Part shown: piece by piece, positions 9,008 through 16,869 of the stretch | Numbering within the stretch: position 1 is the first letter of the stretch | Layout of the letters: each line of letters opens with the position of its first letter | Origin: Actinocorallia aurantiaca | GTDB lineage: Bacteria > Actinomycetota > Actinomycetes > Streptosporangiales > Streptosporangiaceae | Assembly (NCBI RefSeq): GCF_039533685.1 | Contig: NZ_BAAATZ010000017.1 | Coordinates: 1-64,000, forward strand | Direction: 5' to 3' | DNA length: 64,000 bases | Notes under the pieces: generated by a model | What the model saw: only the letters and a program-made list of their open reading frames with translations | Told to the model about the DNA's origin: nothing | Database searches by the model: none | Program-made: the position numbers and the translations under genes

Positions 9008-9502
9008 ATGTCCGACGTTGAGTACTTCGCCTCTCTTCCCCGTACCCGGGGGGCCGCATCCGCCCTGCTCCTCGACGAACTCGACCGAGTGCTGCTGGTC
9101 AAACCCACCTACAAGGCGGGCTGGTTCCTGCCCGGCGGGGTGATCGAACTGGGCGAGTCCCCCCTGACCGCCTGCCTGCGCGAATGCCAGGAGGAGCTGG
9201 GCCTCGTCCCGGACCTCGACGGGATCGCCTGCTTCGACTGGGCCCCGCCCGAAGGGGAGATCGACGCCACCAACGTCTGGGTCTTCGCCGGCCGGATCAG
9301 CGCCGAGCAGATCGCCCGGATCGTCCTGCCGCCCGACGAGCTCTCCGACCACCGGCTGGTCCCCCGGGACCAGATCCCCGACCTGGCCCCGCCGCACATC
9401 GCCCGGCGCCTGGCGGCGATCCTGGCCGCGGGCGGCCGTCCGGTCTACCTGGAGGACGGGACTCACCCGAGGGTGCCCGCCCCCCGGCCCGGCACCCCCT
9501 GA
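9008..9502 (+). CDS. NUDIX hydrolase
   Basis: This 164-residue protein has a complete NUDIX box near residues 40-62: a G-x5-E beginning at GGVIELGE, then RECQEELGL, matching GX5EX7REUXEEXGU with cysteine in the hydrophobic position. The catalytic glutamates are intact. Such enzymes cleave nucleoside diphosphates linked to another group; the substrate cannot be predicted. The ATG at 9008 is the first in frame. It stands alone between the nasA promoter and a convergent small gene. A proline-rich tail (VPAPRPGTP) ends the protein. Confidence 0.88.
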   Translation: MSDVEYFASLPRTRGAASALLLDELDRVLLVKPTYKAGWFLPGGVIELGESPLTACLRECQEELGLVPDLDGIACFDWAPPEGEIDATNVWVFAGRISAEQIARIVLPPDELSDHRLVPRDQIPDLAPPHIARRLAAILAAGGRPVYLEDGTHPRVPAPRPGTP

Positions 9503-9526
9503 CCTCCCCCTGCTCCCGGGCCCCGG

Positions 9527-9775
9527 TCAGGCCGGGGCGCGGTCGCGGATCATTTCCGCGGCGGCCGGATCACTGGCCCGGGCGCAGTGCGCCGAGCAGT
9601 ACCAGTGCCGGCCGACCTCCACCCCGTGGCCGATCACCCGGCACGAGCAGTGCTCGCAGATCGGCGCCAGCCGGCTGATCGCGCACTCGAAGCTGTCGAA
9701 CACGTGCACCGACCCCTGCGTGTGCACCTCGAACGCCATCTCGTAGTCGTTACCGCAGACCTCACACCTGCCCAT
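9527..9775 (-). CDS. Small cysteine-rich metal-binding protein
   Basis: This 82-residue protein has four zinc-finger-like cysteine pairs: CEVC at the start, an isolated Cys in SFECA, CEHCSC in the middle, and CSAHC near the end. The pattern fits a family common in actinobacteria that is often labelled prokaryotic metallothionein-like or YHS-like. It probably binds zinc structurally. The ATG at 9775 begins MGRCEVCG, a typical start for the family. It is single-gene, with no link to its neighbours. Function unknown. Confidence 0.75.
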   Translation of the reverse strand: MGRCEVCGNDYEMAFEVHTQGSVHVFDSFECAISRLAPICEHCSCRVIGHGVEVGRHWYCSAHCARASDPAAAEMIRDRAPA

Positions 9776-9854
9776 ACCGTAACTCTCCCCCCGAATGAAG
9801 ACTTCCGATCGGAGGGCTACCCCGGGGACCGCCCGATCATGCGGGCACCCCGTC

Positions 9855-10508
9855 TCACCTGCGGCGACGCGCCCGGACGGGGTTCTCCCTGCTCCACTCC
9901 TGGGACCGCCCGGACGAGCGCAGCACCCGGATCCACGGGTCGTCCTCCCGGCACAGGGGCAGGTGCGGCACCCCCCACGTCCAGGCGCCGACCAGGACCT
10001 CGGGGTCCGCGGGCCGGTAGTCCTCGCCGATCGCCCTGGCCAGGTCCCAGGCGTGCAGGTGCCACTCGACGCTGGCCGAGCCCGCGTGGTCGCCGACGGT
10101 GTACTTGGTGCCCCGGTAGATCAGGTGGGTCTTGTTCCAGGAGTCCGGGATCAGGTCCAGGTAGGCGTCGGCCGACACCGTGAACGACATGATCCGCTCC
10201 CGGCCGGACTCCGGCGGCAGCACCGCCAGCTCCGCGGCGTTCTGGCGGGACTGCTGGCGGATGAGGACGGCGGTCGCGATGTCCTGCGCGAAGAGCTTGG
10301 CCAGCCGGCTGTCCGGGGCGTCCTGCAGGAACTCCAGCTGGTTCTCCGCGACGCAGCGCAGGTGCCCGGCCAGGTCGATCGCCAGCCACTCGGGGCAGGG
10401 GGTGAGGGCGTCCCAGTCCGCGCAGCGGGCCGCGAACCACCGGATGGCCGCCACGCCCGCCCGGTAGGACTCCATCACCCGGTCCCCGTCAGGCGGCCTG
10501 CGATCCAA
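9855..10508 (-). CDS. Maleylpyruvate isomerase-like (DinB-fold, mycothiol-dependent type) protein
   Basis: The 217-residue protein shows the TIGR03083/MDMPI pattern: TPCPEWLAIDLAGHLRCVAE near the start, whose histidine is one of the three metal ligands in this fold, and SASVEWHLHAWDLARAIGED further on, providing the other conserved histidines. Family members use mycothiol or act as DinB-like metal proteins; the substrate is unknown. A TTG at 10508 preceded by GGGGGAGAGG was chosen; an ATG at 10475 is possible and would remove 11 residues. A second member of the same superfamily is encoded at 57224-58024. Confidence 0.75.
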   Translation of the reverse strand: MDRRPPDGDRVMESYRAGVAAIRWFAARCADWDALTPCPEWLAIDLAGHLRCVAENQLEFLQDAPDSRLAKLFAQDIATAVLIRQQSRQNAAELAVLPPESGRERIMSFTVSADAYLDLIPDSWNKTHLIYRGTKYTVGDHAGSASVEWHLHAWDLARAIGEDYRPADPEVLVGAWTWGVPHLPLCREDDPWIRVLRSSGRSQEWSRENPVRARRRR

Positions 10509-10687
10509 GTCCTCTCCCCCATCCCCCGCCGAGCCGGTACAGCTGGCTCGGATGCCTCGTCACGCCGGTGACGCCGCGCGACCGTCCCCGTGCGCGCAGG
10601 TCAGATTCTCAGAGTTCCGGCCGCCGTGCCACTCGGCGCACAGCGTGCCGGACGCACGCCCGCCCCCGCCCGCGAGGGGACGGGGCA

Positions 10688-11077
10688 CTAGACCCGCGTG
10701 AGGGCCCGGAAGCTGAGTTTGTGGGCCTCGCGAGCCGTCCGCAGCCGGTCCAGCTCATCACTGTAGGGGCGGACGGAGGGCTTCGCCTTCGCCTTTCGCC
10801 GGAAGATCTCGGCGGCCCTGGTGGAGCCGTAGGCGCGCGTTCCCATCGCGACCCGCTCGGCGGCCTCCGCCGCGGCGATCGCCTCGCTCAGAGCCGCCTC
10901 CAGCTCTCCGTGCAGGACCCGTACCTCCGAGGCGTCCCGCCGTTCCGCCTGCGCCTCCCGCAGGGCGCCCTCGGCCCGCCCGACCGCGGCGATCCGGTCG
11001 GGATAGTTAGCGGCGAACTCCCGGTCGTCGGCGAACTGCGCCGCGACCTCCGGGCTGATGCGTCGACCGAAGACCAT
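10688..11077 (-). CDS. Hypothetical helical protein
   Basis: No family is recognised for this 129-residue protein. It is nearly all alpha-helical, charged and alanine-rich, with heptad-like stretches (EGALREAQAERRDASEVRVL and SEAIAAAEAAERVAMG) that suggest a coiled coil, and a basic segment (IFRRKAKAKPS) after it. The ATG at 11077 has a GAAGGG ribosome site nine bases before it. It is divergent from the TetR gene at 11256, with the 17-bp repeat in the space between them, so it is a possible target of that regulator. Confidence 0.65.
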   Translation of the reverse strand: MVFGRRISPEVAAQFADDREFAANYPDRIAAVGRAEGALREAQAERRDASEVRVLHGELEAALSEAIAAAEAAERVAMGTRAYGSTRAAEIFRRKAKAKPSVRPYSDELDRLRTAREAHKLSFRALTRV

Positions 11078-11201
11078 GCTCAATCCCTTCCGTTCACATT
11101 CTGGCCCGCAGCCTACGCGTCCCGGGGCCGCAGGGCATCCTCGCCCGAAGGTTTCGTGTCGGCTTCCTCGCGGAGAGTCCCCCGGAAGGGTTCCGGACCC
11201 G

Positions 11202-11218
11202 GCCTTTACGTAGTAAGG
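11202..11218. repeat. 17-bp exact repeat, copy 1 (contains TTAC-GTA-GTAA inverted repeat)
   Basis: The 17 bases are found unchanged at 37069-37085. They contain a short inverted repeat and lie 38 bases before the TetR gene start, where an operator would be expected. Confidence 0.8.
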
Positions 11219-11255
11219 TTCAGGGTATCCGCCAGGACCGCCATGAGAGGCAGCC

Positions 11256-11816
11256 GTGACCACCCTGCGTGAACCGCTCACCCGCGACCGCATCATCCAG
11301 GCCGCGCTGCACATCGTCGACGGGCAGGGCCTGGGACGCCTGACCATGCGCCGCCTGGGCGACGCCCTGCAGGTCGAGGCGATGGCGATCTACCACCACC
11401 TGCCGCGCGGCAAGGAGGAGCTGCTCGACGGGCTGGTCGCGCACGTGGCCGTCCTGCCCGCCGACACCCGCCCCCTGGCCGGCGAGGACTGGCGGGACCG
11501 CATCAACGCCTGGGCCGCCGCCTACCGGGCCCGGCTGGTCGAGCACGCCGGGGTGCTGCCGCTGGTGGTCACCCGCCGCAACCCCGCCGCCCTCGCCGTC
11601 ACCTCCCGCTCCCTGACCGAGGTGCTGCGGCTGGGAGGCTTCCTCGAGGCCGCCGCGGGCTCCGCCGCGCACGCCCTGCTGTCCTTCCTCATCGGCCACG
11701 CCGCCCTGGAGATCCGGGGGCTGGAGAGCCCCCAGCCCTACCCGGTGGACTGGGACCGCCAGTTCGAGTCCGGGCTCGAGGTACTGCTCTCGGGCATGCT
11801 CACGGCGCTGCTGTAG
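11256..11816 (+). CDS. TetR family regulator with tetracycline-repressor-type C-terminal domain
   Basis: The 186-residue protein has a TetR N-terminal helix-turn-helix (TRDRIIQAALHIVDGQGLGR, then MRRLGDALQVEAMAIYHHL) and a C-terminal domain of the TetR_C class (residues about 75-180). GTG 11256 is preceded by GAGAGG. The ligand is unknown. An inverted repeat at 11202-11218 in the divergent promoter region could be its operator. It ends only four bases before the convergent lutC stop. Confidence 0.85.
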   Translation: MTTLREPLTRDRIIQAALHIVDGQGLGRLTMRRLGDALQVEAMAIYHHLPRGKEELLDGLVAHVAVLPADTRPLAGEDWRDRINAWAAAYRARLVEHAGVLPLVVTRRNPAALAVTSRSLTEVLRLGGFLEAAAGSAAHALLSFLIGHAALEIRGLESPQPYPVDWDRQFESGLEVLLSGMLTALL

Positions 11817-11820
11817 CCGC

Positions 11821-12441
11821 TCACTCCTCCACGATCAGAAGCTCCAGGGCGTGCGGGCCGCGGCCGCCCGACGGAGGCGGGCCGGAGATCCACGTCAGCG
11901 GCCGGTCCGGCGCGAGCCGCTCCACCGCCTCGGGGACGGTGCCGACGATCTGGTCGGCGCGCACCACGCACAGGTGGTAGCCGGGCACCAGGGTCAGCGC
12001 CCGGCGGCCCTGCGCCCTGCCGCCGTCCAGCACGACCGTCCCCGTCTCGGCGACGGCCAGCGCGCAGCCCGTCACCGCCCCGTCCGTCTCGGCCAGCTCG
12101 TCGGTCTCCAGCCTGGGCGCGTCGGCCAGGGCCTCCACGCCCCGCAGCTCGGCCAGCCAGCCGAACGGGACGTCGGCGGGGACGGCGATGCGCGCGATTC
12201 CGCGCGCCCACAGCGCCGAGGCCACCGCCGTGCCCAGGCCGTCCGCCCCCACGTGGCGCACCGTGGTGCCTCCTCCGGCGTGCTCGGCGGCCCGCTCGGC
12301 GAACAGCGAGGCGAGGTCCCCCCGGACGAGCGGGGCGCCTCGCGGTAGGAGGACCTGCCCGCCGGGCTCCGGGCGCGCCGCGGGTCCGCCCGTGCCCAGC
12401 GCCTCACGGACGCGGCGCAGGATCTCCTCCCGGGCGTTCAC
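11821..12441 (-). CDS. lutC: Lactate utilization protein C
   Basis: This 206-residue LUD-domain protein is the C subunit of the LutABC L-lactate dehydrogenase complex, which oxidises lactate to pyruvate in the cytoplasm. The family signature VAETGTVVLDGG and the closing WISGPPPSGG..LELLIVEE-like end, typical of LutC, are present. GTG 12441 overlaps the lutB TGA (GTGA). It is the last gene of the lutABC operon. Its length is in the family range. Confidence 0.92.
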   Translation of the reverse strand: MNAREEILRRVREALGTGGPAARPEPGGQVLLPRGAPLVRGDLASLFAERAAEHAGGGTTVRHVGADGLGTAVASALWARGIARIAVPADVPFGWLAELRGVEALADAPRLETDELAETDGAVTGCALAVAETGTVVLDGGRAQGRRALTLVPGYHLCVVRADQIVGTVPEAVERLAPDRPLTWISGPPPSGGRGPHALELLIVEE

Positions 12442-13666
12442 CGGCGCGACCTCCACCACTCGCGGAACGTCCGGTGGGGCAGGACCGGCAGGTCCCGGGC
12501 GTCCGTCCACCGGCCCGCGAGGCCCGACAGGACCGGCAGGCCGCGCACGCCCCTCCCCCCGGACAGCAGGCCGCTCCAGCGGTGGAGCCGCCTCAGGGCC
12601 CGCTCGTAGCGGCGCCGGTCGCCCATCGCCCGCGCGGCGGCGCGCATCAGGGCCAGCTCGGGGGTGGGCACCGGACGGCGGCGGCGGGACTCGACGACCC
12701 TGGCCCGCAGGTGCACCAGGATCCCGGGGATGTCGATGCGCACCGGGCACACGTCGGCGCACGCCCCGCACAGGGTGGAGGCGAACGGCAGGGACGCCTC
12801 GTAGGCGGGTTCGATCCCGCGCAGCTGCGGGGTGAGGATCGCGCCGACGGGACCGGGGAGGTCGCCGTAGGGGCGGTCGCCGACCCGCTCGTAGACCGGG
12901 CACACGTCCAGGCAGGCCGAGCAGCCGATGCAGCGCAGCGCCGCCCGCCCCGTCTCGTCCTTCAGCACGGCGGTGCGGCCGTTGTCCAGCAGGACCAGGT
13001 GGAACTCCCGCGGCCCGTCGCCCGGGCGGGTCCCGGTCCACATCGCGGCGTGCGGGCTCATCCGCTCGCCCGAGGACCGGGGCAGGAGCTGCAGCAGCAC
13101 CCCGAGGTCGCGCAGGCGCGGCACGACCTGCTCGATGCCCGCGACGGTGATCAGCGTCTCGGGGAGCACGAGGCACATCCGCCCCTCCTCCTCCGGCTCG
13201 AGCGCCACCACCGTCCCGGTCTCGGCCACCAGGAAACGGGCGCCCGAGACGACCGTGCCCGCCGCGAGGAGGCGTTCGCGCGGGGAGCCCGCGGCCTCGT
13301 GGACGGCGATCCCGGCGGCGGCGAGCGAGGCGGCCAGGCCGATCTCCCGGGTGACCGGGGACGGCAGCTCGACGACCTCGTCCCGGCCGGCCTCCCGCGC
13401 CAGGAGGGCGACGACGCCGGCGGCCTCGGCCGCGTCCCGCGCCCAGTGGACCGTCCCGCCCGCCCGGACGACCTCGGCCTCGAGCCGTTCCAGCATCGTG
13501 TCGAGGTCGAGCAGCGCGCGGTCCTTCAGCGCCTCGCCGGCCCGGCGCAGCTCCTCCCAGCCGGGCAGCTCCGCCACCGCCTCGGCCCTGCGCAGCCGCT
13601 TGCNNNNNNNNNNNNNNNCTCCCGGGCGGCCTCGGCGAACTTCACGGGACGGGGGAAGGGCGTCAT
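12438..13666 (-). CDS. lutB: Lactate utilization iron-sulfur protein B, interrupted by an assembly gap near its start
   Basis: LutB is the ferredoxin-type subunit of the lactate dehydrogenase complex. Two 4Fe-4S clusters are visible: CIGCSACLDVCPVY and CGACADVCPV. A LUD domain precedes them (VAETGTVVALEPEEEGRMC). The true start is ATG 13666, with GAGGAGCG before it and the protein beginning MTPFPRPVKFAEAARE; the frame is then lost in the 15-N gap at 13604-13618 and resumes as KRLRRAEAVAELPG. By comparison with the family, tens of bases are probably missing there. The ATG overlaps the lutA stop (ATGA). Confidence 0.9.
13604..13618. other. Assembly gap (15 N) in the 5' part of lutB
   Basis: The gap shifts the frame between MTPFPRPVKFAEAARE and KRLRRAEAVAELPG. 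The true missing sequence is probably longer than declared, because the family has more residues in this stretch. Confidence 0.99.
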
Positions 13667-14373
13667 CGCTCCTCATCCCCCGACCCCGTCGCGGCGAGGA
13701 TCTGGGCCAGGTGGACGGCCCTCACCCCCGACCGCAGGCGCGAGAGCATGCCGCCGACGTGGGCCAGGCAGGAGTCGTCCACCGCGCACAGCACGTCGGC
13801 GCCCGTGCCGCGCACGTGCCGCACCTTGTCGGCCGCCATCGCGACCGAGGTGTCGGCGTTCTTCAGCGCGAACGCCCCGCCGAACCCGCAGCACTCCTCG
13901 GCCCGCGGCAGGTCGGCCAGCTCCAGGCCCCGGACGGCGCGCAGCAGCCGCAGCGGCCTGTCGCCCAGCCCGCAGGCGCGCAGCGAGTGGCAGGTGGGGT
14001 GGTAGGCCACCCGGTGGGGGAAGTAGGCGCCGACGTCCGTCACGCCCAGGACGTCGACGAGGAACTCGGTCAGCTCGTGGACGGGGGGCGGCGCGCCGCC
14101 CGTCAGTCTCGGATGGACGGTGCGGACGGTGGCCGCGCAGGACGCGGAGGGCGTCACGACCGTCTCGTAGCGGCCGAACAGCCCGGCGAACCGCGCCGCG
14201 AGGGCCTCGGCCTCCCGGTGGTAGCCGGTGGTCCAGTGCGTCTGCCCGCAGCAGGTCTGACCGGGCTCGAAGACCACCTCGTGGCCGAGACGCTCCAGCA
14301 ACCGCACGACGGCTCTGCCCGTCCGCGGGTACAGGGCGTCGTTGACACAGCTGACGAACAACGCGACGCGCAC
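13663..14373 (-). CDS. lutA: Lactate utilization protein A
   Basis: This 236-residue protein has two CCG domains, which bind iron-sulfur clusters: PGQTCCGQTHWTTGY in the first half and RAEECCGFGGAFALKN in the second, each with an associated upstream cysteine (SCVND and PTCHSLRACG). It is the A subunit of the LutABC complex. GTG 14373 was chosen because GGAGGAAGGG precedes it. It is the first gene of the operon; the promoter must lie in the 302-base space before the divergent gene at 14676. Confidence 0.93.
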   Translation of the reverse strand: MRVALFVSCVNDALYPRTGRAVVRLLERLGHEVVFEPGQTCCGQTHWTTGYHREAEALAARFAGLFGRYETVVTPSASCAATVRTVHPRLTGGAPPPVHELTEFLVDVLGVTDVGAYFPHRVAYHPTCHSLRACGLGDRPLRLLRAVRGLELADLPRAEECCGFGGAFALKNADTSVAMAADKVRHVRGTGADVLCAVDDSCLAHVGGMLSRLRSGVRAVHLAQILAATGSGDEER

Positions 14374-14675
14374 TCGTGCCCTTCCTCCCGAGGAGCGGCC
14401 ATCGTAGGTCGCGGGGGGCGCTGTCCTCCGGGAGACGATCTCATCTCCCCCGTAATGAGGAGGCCCTGACCCTGCTAAGTGTGGCTTATCCCGTTTGCCC
14501 ACCTCACCCCGTGGATCGGACGGCGGATCACCACCCGTTCACCGAGCCGTTCGTACACCACGTCACAACAGTCCCATCGGACTATGTCCCTGAAAGGCTG
14601 AACCGTTGCACACTGGTACACGTCCAACGTGACAGAAGACACAAACCCACGAGTGTGAGAACCGGAGGCACGCCG
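14374..14675. other. Divergent promoter region, lutA / small conserved protein
   Basis: This 302-base region contains no gene. It has lower GC than its surroundings between 14480 and 14650 and must contain the lutA promoter on one strand and the promoter of the 67-residue protein on the other. No operator could be named with confidence. Confidence 0.6.
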
Positions 14676-14879
14676 ATGTGCCCGCACCAGCCGCCTTGTC
14701 CTTCCTCTGACGACCCGCAACGAGACGCCGCCCGCACCCTGGCCAACCACCCGGAACAGGGCTGGAGCCTGCTGTGCAACGGAGTGGTGGTGTTCGAGGA
14801 CACCGGTGAACTGCTGCCCAACGGAGGGATCATCGCACCGCACCGCCCGACGGACGTGCACGCCTCCTCCGCGGCCTGA
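14676..14879 (+). CDS. DUF5999 family small protein
   Basis: The 67-residue protein begins MCPHQPPCPSSDD and contains NHPEQGWSLLCNGVVVFED followed by TGELLPNGGIIAPHRP, a sequence very strongly conserved among Streptomyces and related genera and classed as DUF5999. An N-terminal cysteine cluster suggests metal binding. ATG 14676 has a GGAGG ribosome site nine bases upstream. The function is unknown; the high conservation suggests a regulatory or developmental role. Confidence 0.85.
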   Translation: MCPHQPPCPSSDDPQRDAARTLANHPEQGWSLLCNGVVVFEDTGELLPNGGIIAPHRPTDVHASSAA

Positions 14880-14945
14880 GCCCCCGCGGAGCCGGCCGGG
14901 CCGGAACGGACTAGTCAGTTCGGGTGATCACGGCCGCCGGACGGG

Positions 14946-15539
14946 TCAGCCCCGCCAGCGCCGGAGCCACGGCTCCACGGCGGCCCCCACCCGGGCGGGG
15001 TCCTTCGACAGGTCGTGCCGTTCCCCCGGCAGCGTCACCACCTCGGCGGCGTCCGGCGCCGCCGGCACGCCGAAGGGGTCGCGGTCGCCGTTGACCACCA
15101 CGACCGGCACGCCGGCCGACCTCAGCTCGTCCGCCCTGCTCTTCTCCGGCCTGCCCGGCGGATGCAGCGGGAACGCCAGCGCCAGCACGCCCACCGCGCC
15201 GGTGCGCGCCGCCGTGCGGCACGCCACCCGCGCGCCGTTGCTCCGTCCGCCCTGCACCAGAGGCACCCGCGGGTAGCGCTTCCGCAGCGACTCGACGACC
15301 TCGGCCCAGGCCGCGTCCTGCTTGGCGGCGCCGCCCGGCGCGCGCCTGCCCGCCAGCCGGAACGGCTGCGTCACCCGCGCCACCACGGCCCCCAGGCCCA
15401 GCGCGGCCTCCCGCACCGCCAGCAGGTCCGGCGCGTCCACGCTCCCGTTGGACCCGTGCGTCAGCACGACCAGCAGCCGCGCGTCCCGCGTCTCGTCGAC
15501 CACGACCGCCGCCGGACCCGCCACGGTCTCGATCTCCAT
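14946..15539 (-). CDS. Alpha/beta hydrolase (KANL3/Tex30-like)
   Basis: The 197-residue protein has the serine hydrolase fold: a nucleophile elbow GGRSNGAR near residue 97, an acid in NGDRDPFG near 153, and the catalytic histidine in GERHDLSKD near 172. The N-terminal LVVLTHGSNGSVDAPD is the oxyanion-loop region. The length and pattern match the alpha/beta hydrolase family KANL3/Tex30-like (dienelactone-hydrolase related). No substrate is indicated by its neighbours. It stands alone, next to the short gap at 15591. Confidence 0.8.
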   Translation of the reverse strand: MEIETVAGPAAVVVDETRDARLLVVLTHGSNGSVDAPDLLAVREAALGLGAVVARVTQPFRLAGRRAPGGAAKQDAAWAEVVESLRKRYPRVPLVQGGRSNGARVACRTAARTGAVGVLALAFPLHPPGRPEKSRADELRSAGVPVVVVNGDRDPFGVPAAPDAAEVVTLPGERHDLSKDPARVGAAVEPWLRRWRG

Positions 15540-15561
15540 GCGCCCATGCTCCCAGTCTCCG

Positions 15562-15648
15562 GCGGCCGACGGCGCCCGGGGCCCCTTCCCNNNNNNNNGC
15601 CCCTTCCCCGCGGCGGGCCGCCGCCTCCGGGCGGCCGACGGCGCCCGG
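15562..15648. repeat. Small N gap flanked by a duplicated GC-rich sequence
   Basis: Eight N at 15591-15598 are flanked by copies of two sequences: an 18-base GCGGCC..CCCGG string at 15562-15579 and 15631-15648, and GCCCCTTCCC at 15581-15590 and 15599-15608. The region is either a short tandem duplication or an assembly overlap that was not merged. Confidence 0.85.
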
Positions 15649-15750
15649 AACGCCGGGCGGTCGAGACGACTGCGTCCCCCGCCCGGCTCTCCCGGCGGCG
15701 CGGGGCGTGAACGGAGCCGCGCCCGGCGTGCGCTCGCGGGACGGTCCCGG

Positions 15751-16803
15751 TCAGGACAGGCGGTCCACCAGGCCCCAGGAGAGCGCGGTCCCGGCGTCCA
15801 GTTCCAGGCCGGTGAGGGCCAGGTACAGGGTGCGCCAGCGGCCGATGCGGCGGGGCAGGCCCACGGTGCCGCCGGCGCCGGGGATCAGGCCCATGGCGAT
15901 CTCGGGCAGGCGGAAGGTGGTGCCGGGGGCCGCGATCAGGGTGCGGGCGAACGACGGGAGCTCGACTCCCGCGCCGACGCAGGTGCCGTGGACCCGGACG
16001 GTGACGCGGTCGCGCAGGCGGTGCAGGGGCAGGGCCGCGCCGGCGCGGGTGCGGACGAGGTGGGCGGTGGTGAGGTCGGGGGCGGTCCCGAACTCGGCCA
16101 GGTCGCCGCCGGAGCAGAACACCGGGCCCGCGCCGTCCAGGAGGACCCGGCGGACCGACGGGTCCGCCTCGGCGAGGGCCAGCCCCTCCACCAGGGCGTC
16201 GCGCAGGAGGCGGCCGTAGGCGTTGCGGCGCTCGGGGCGGTTGAGCGTCAGGCGCAGGGTGTCGCCGTCGCGGGAGACCAGCACCGGGTCCGTCACCTCG
16301 GGCGGGGCGTTGACCGTCCCCCGTCCGGCGAGCCATCCGGAGAACTCCGGCCCGGCCAGCAGCGTGGAGTAGGCGAAGGACTCCACGTCCAGGGCCTCGG
16401 CGACGGGCAGGGCGGCGGACGCGCGCAGCACCCCGCCGAGGACGAAGGCGGCCCGCGGGTTGGCGGCCGCCGCCTCCCACAGCCGGCCCAGCGCGGCCTT
16501 GGGATCCTCGACGCCGACGTACGGGCGGGGCAGGGACCGGCCGGACGTGATCAGGGTGAGGTCGAGGTAGGCCGACAGGGTCCGGGCCGCCTCCGGCAGG
16601 TCCGTCCCTTCGTGGACGCCCACCAGCAGCCGGTCGTGTGACCTGGCGCGCTCGACGGCGCGGGAGAGGACCGCGGTGGACGGAACGGCGCCGAGCTCGA
16701 CCCCGACGAGGGGGTCGACCGGCGCCGCGTCCGGGCCCAGGACGGGGGCGTGGGCCGCGCCGTCGGCCAGATCGGCGACCGACAGCAGGACAGGGCCGTT
16801 CAT
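15751..16803 (-). CDS. Enoyl-CoA hydratase/isomerase family protein with N-terminal extension
   Basis: The 350-residue protein has a crotonase domain in its C-terminal half. LNRPERRNAYGRLLRDAL, FCSGGDLAEFG (oxyanion glycine) and RLPEIAMGLIPGAGGT (second catalytic glutamate region) are visible. The N-terminal 160 residues are not a typical crotonase part and carry no recognised motif. Its ATG at 16803 has GGAG nearby upstream. It is divergent, by 66 bases, from a CaiB-type CoA transferase, and both probably work on the same CoA thioester. Its proline-poor N-terminal half might bind a partner protein. Confidence 0.8.
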   Translation of the reverse strand: MNGPVLLSVADLADGAAHAPVLGPDAAPVDPLVGVELGAVPSTAVLSRAVERARSHDRLLVGVHEGTDLPEAARTLSAYLDLTLITSGRSLPRPYVGVEDPKAALGRLWEAAAANPRAAFVLGGVLRASAALPVAEALDVESFAYSTLLAGPEFSGWLAGRGTVNAPPEVTDPVLVSRDGDTLRLTLNRPERRNAYGRLLRDALVEGLALAEADPSVRRVLLDGAGPVFCSGGDLAEFGTAPDLTTAHLVRTRAGAALPLHRLRDRVTVRVHGTCVGAGVELPSFARTLIAAPGTTFRLPEIAMGLIPGAGGTVGLPRRIGRWRTLYLALTGLELDAGTALSWGLVDRLS

Positions 16804-16869
16804 CCGTGCTCCGCCATTGCCGGTCCTCCAGGGGTCGTGAGTGTATCGTCGGGCCATGCGGAGCAGCCG

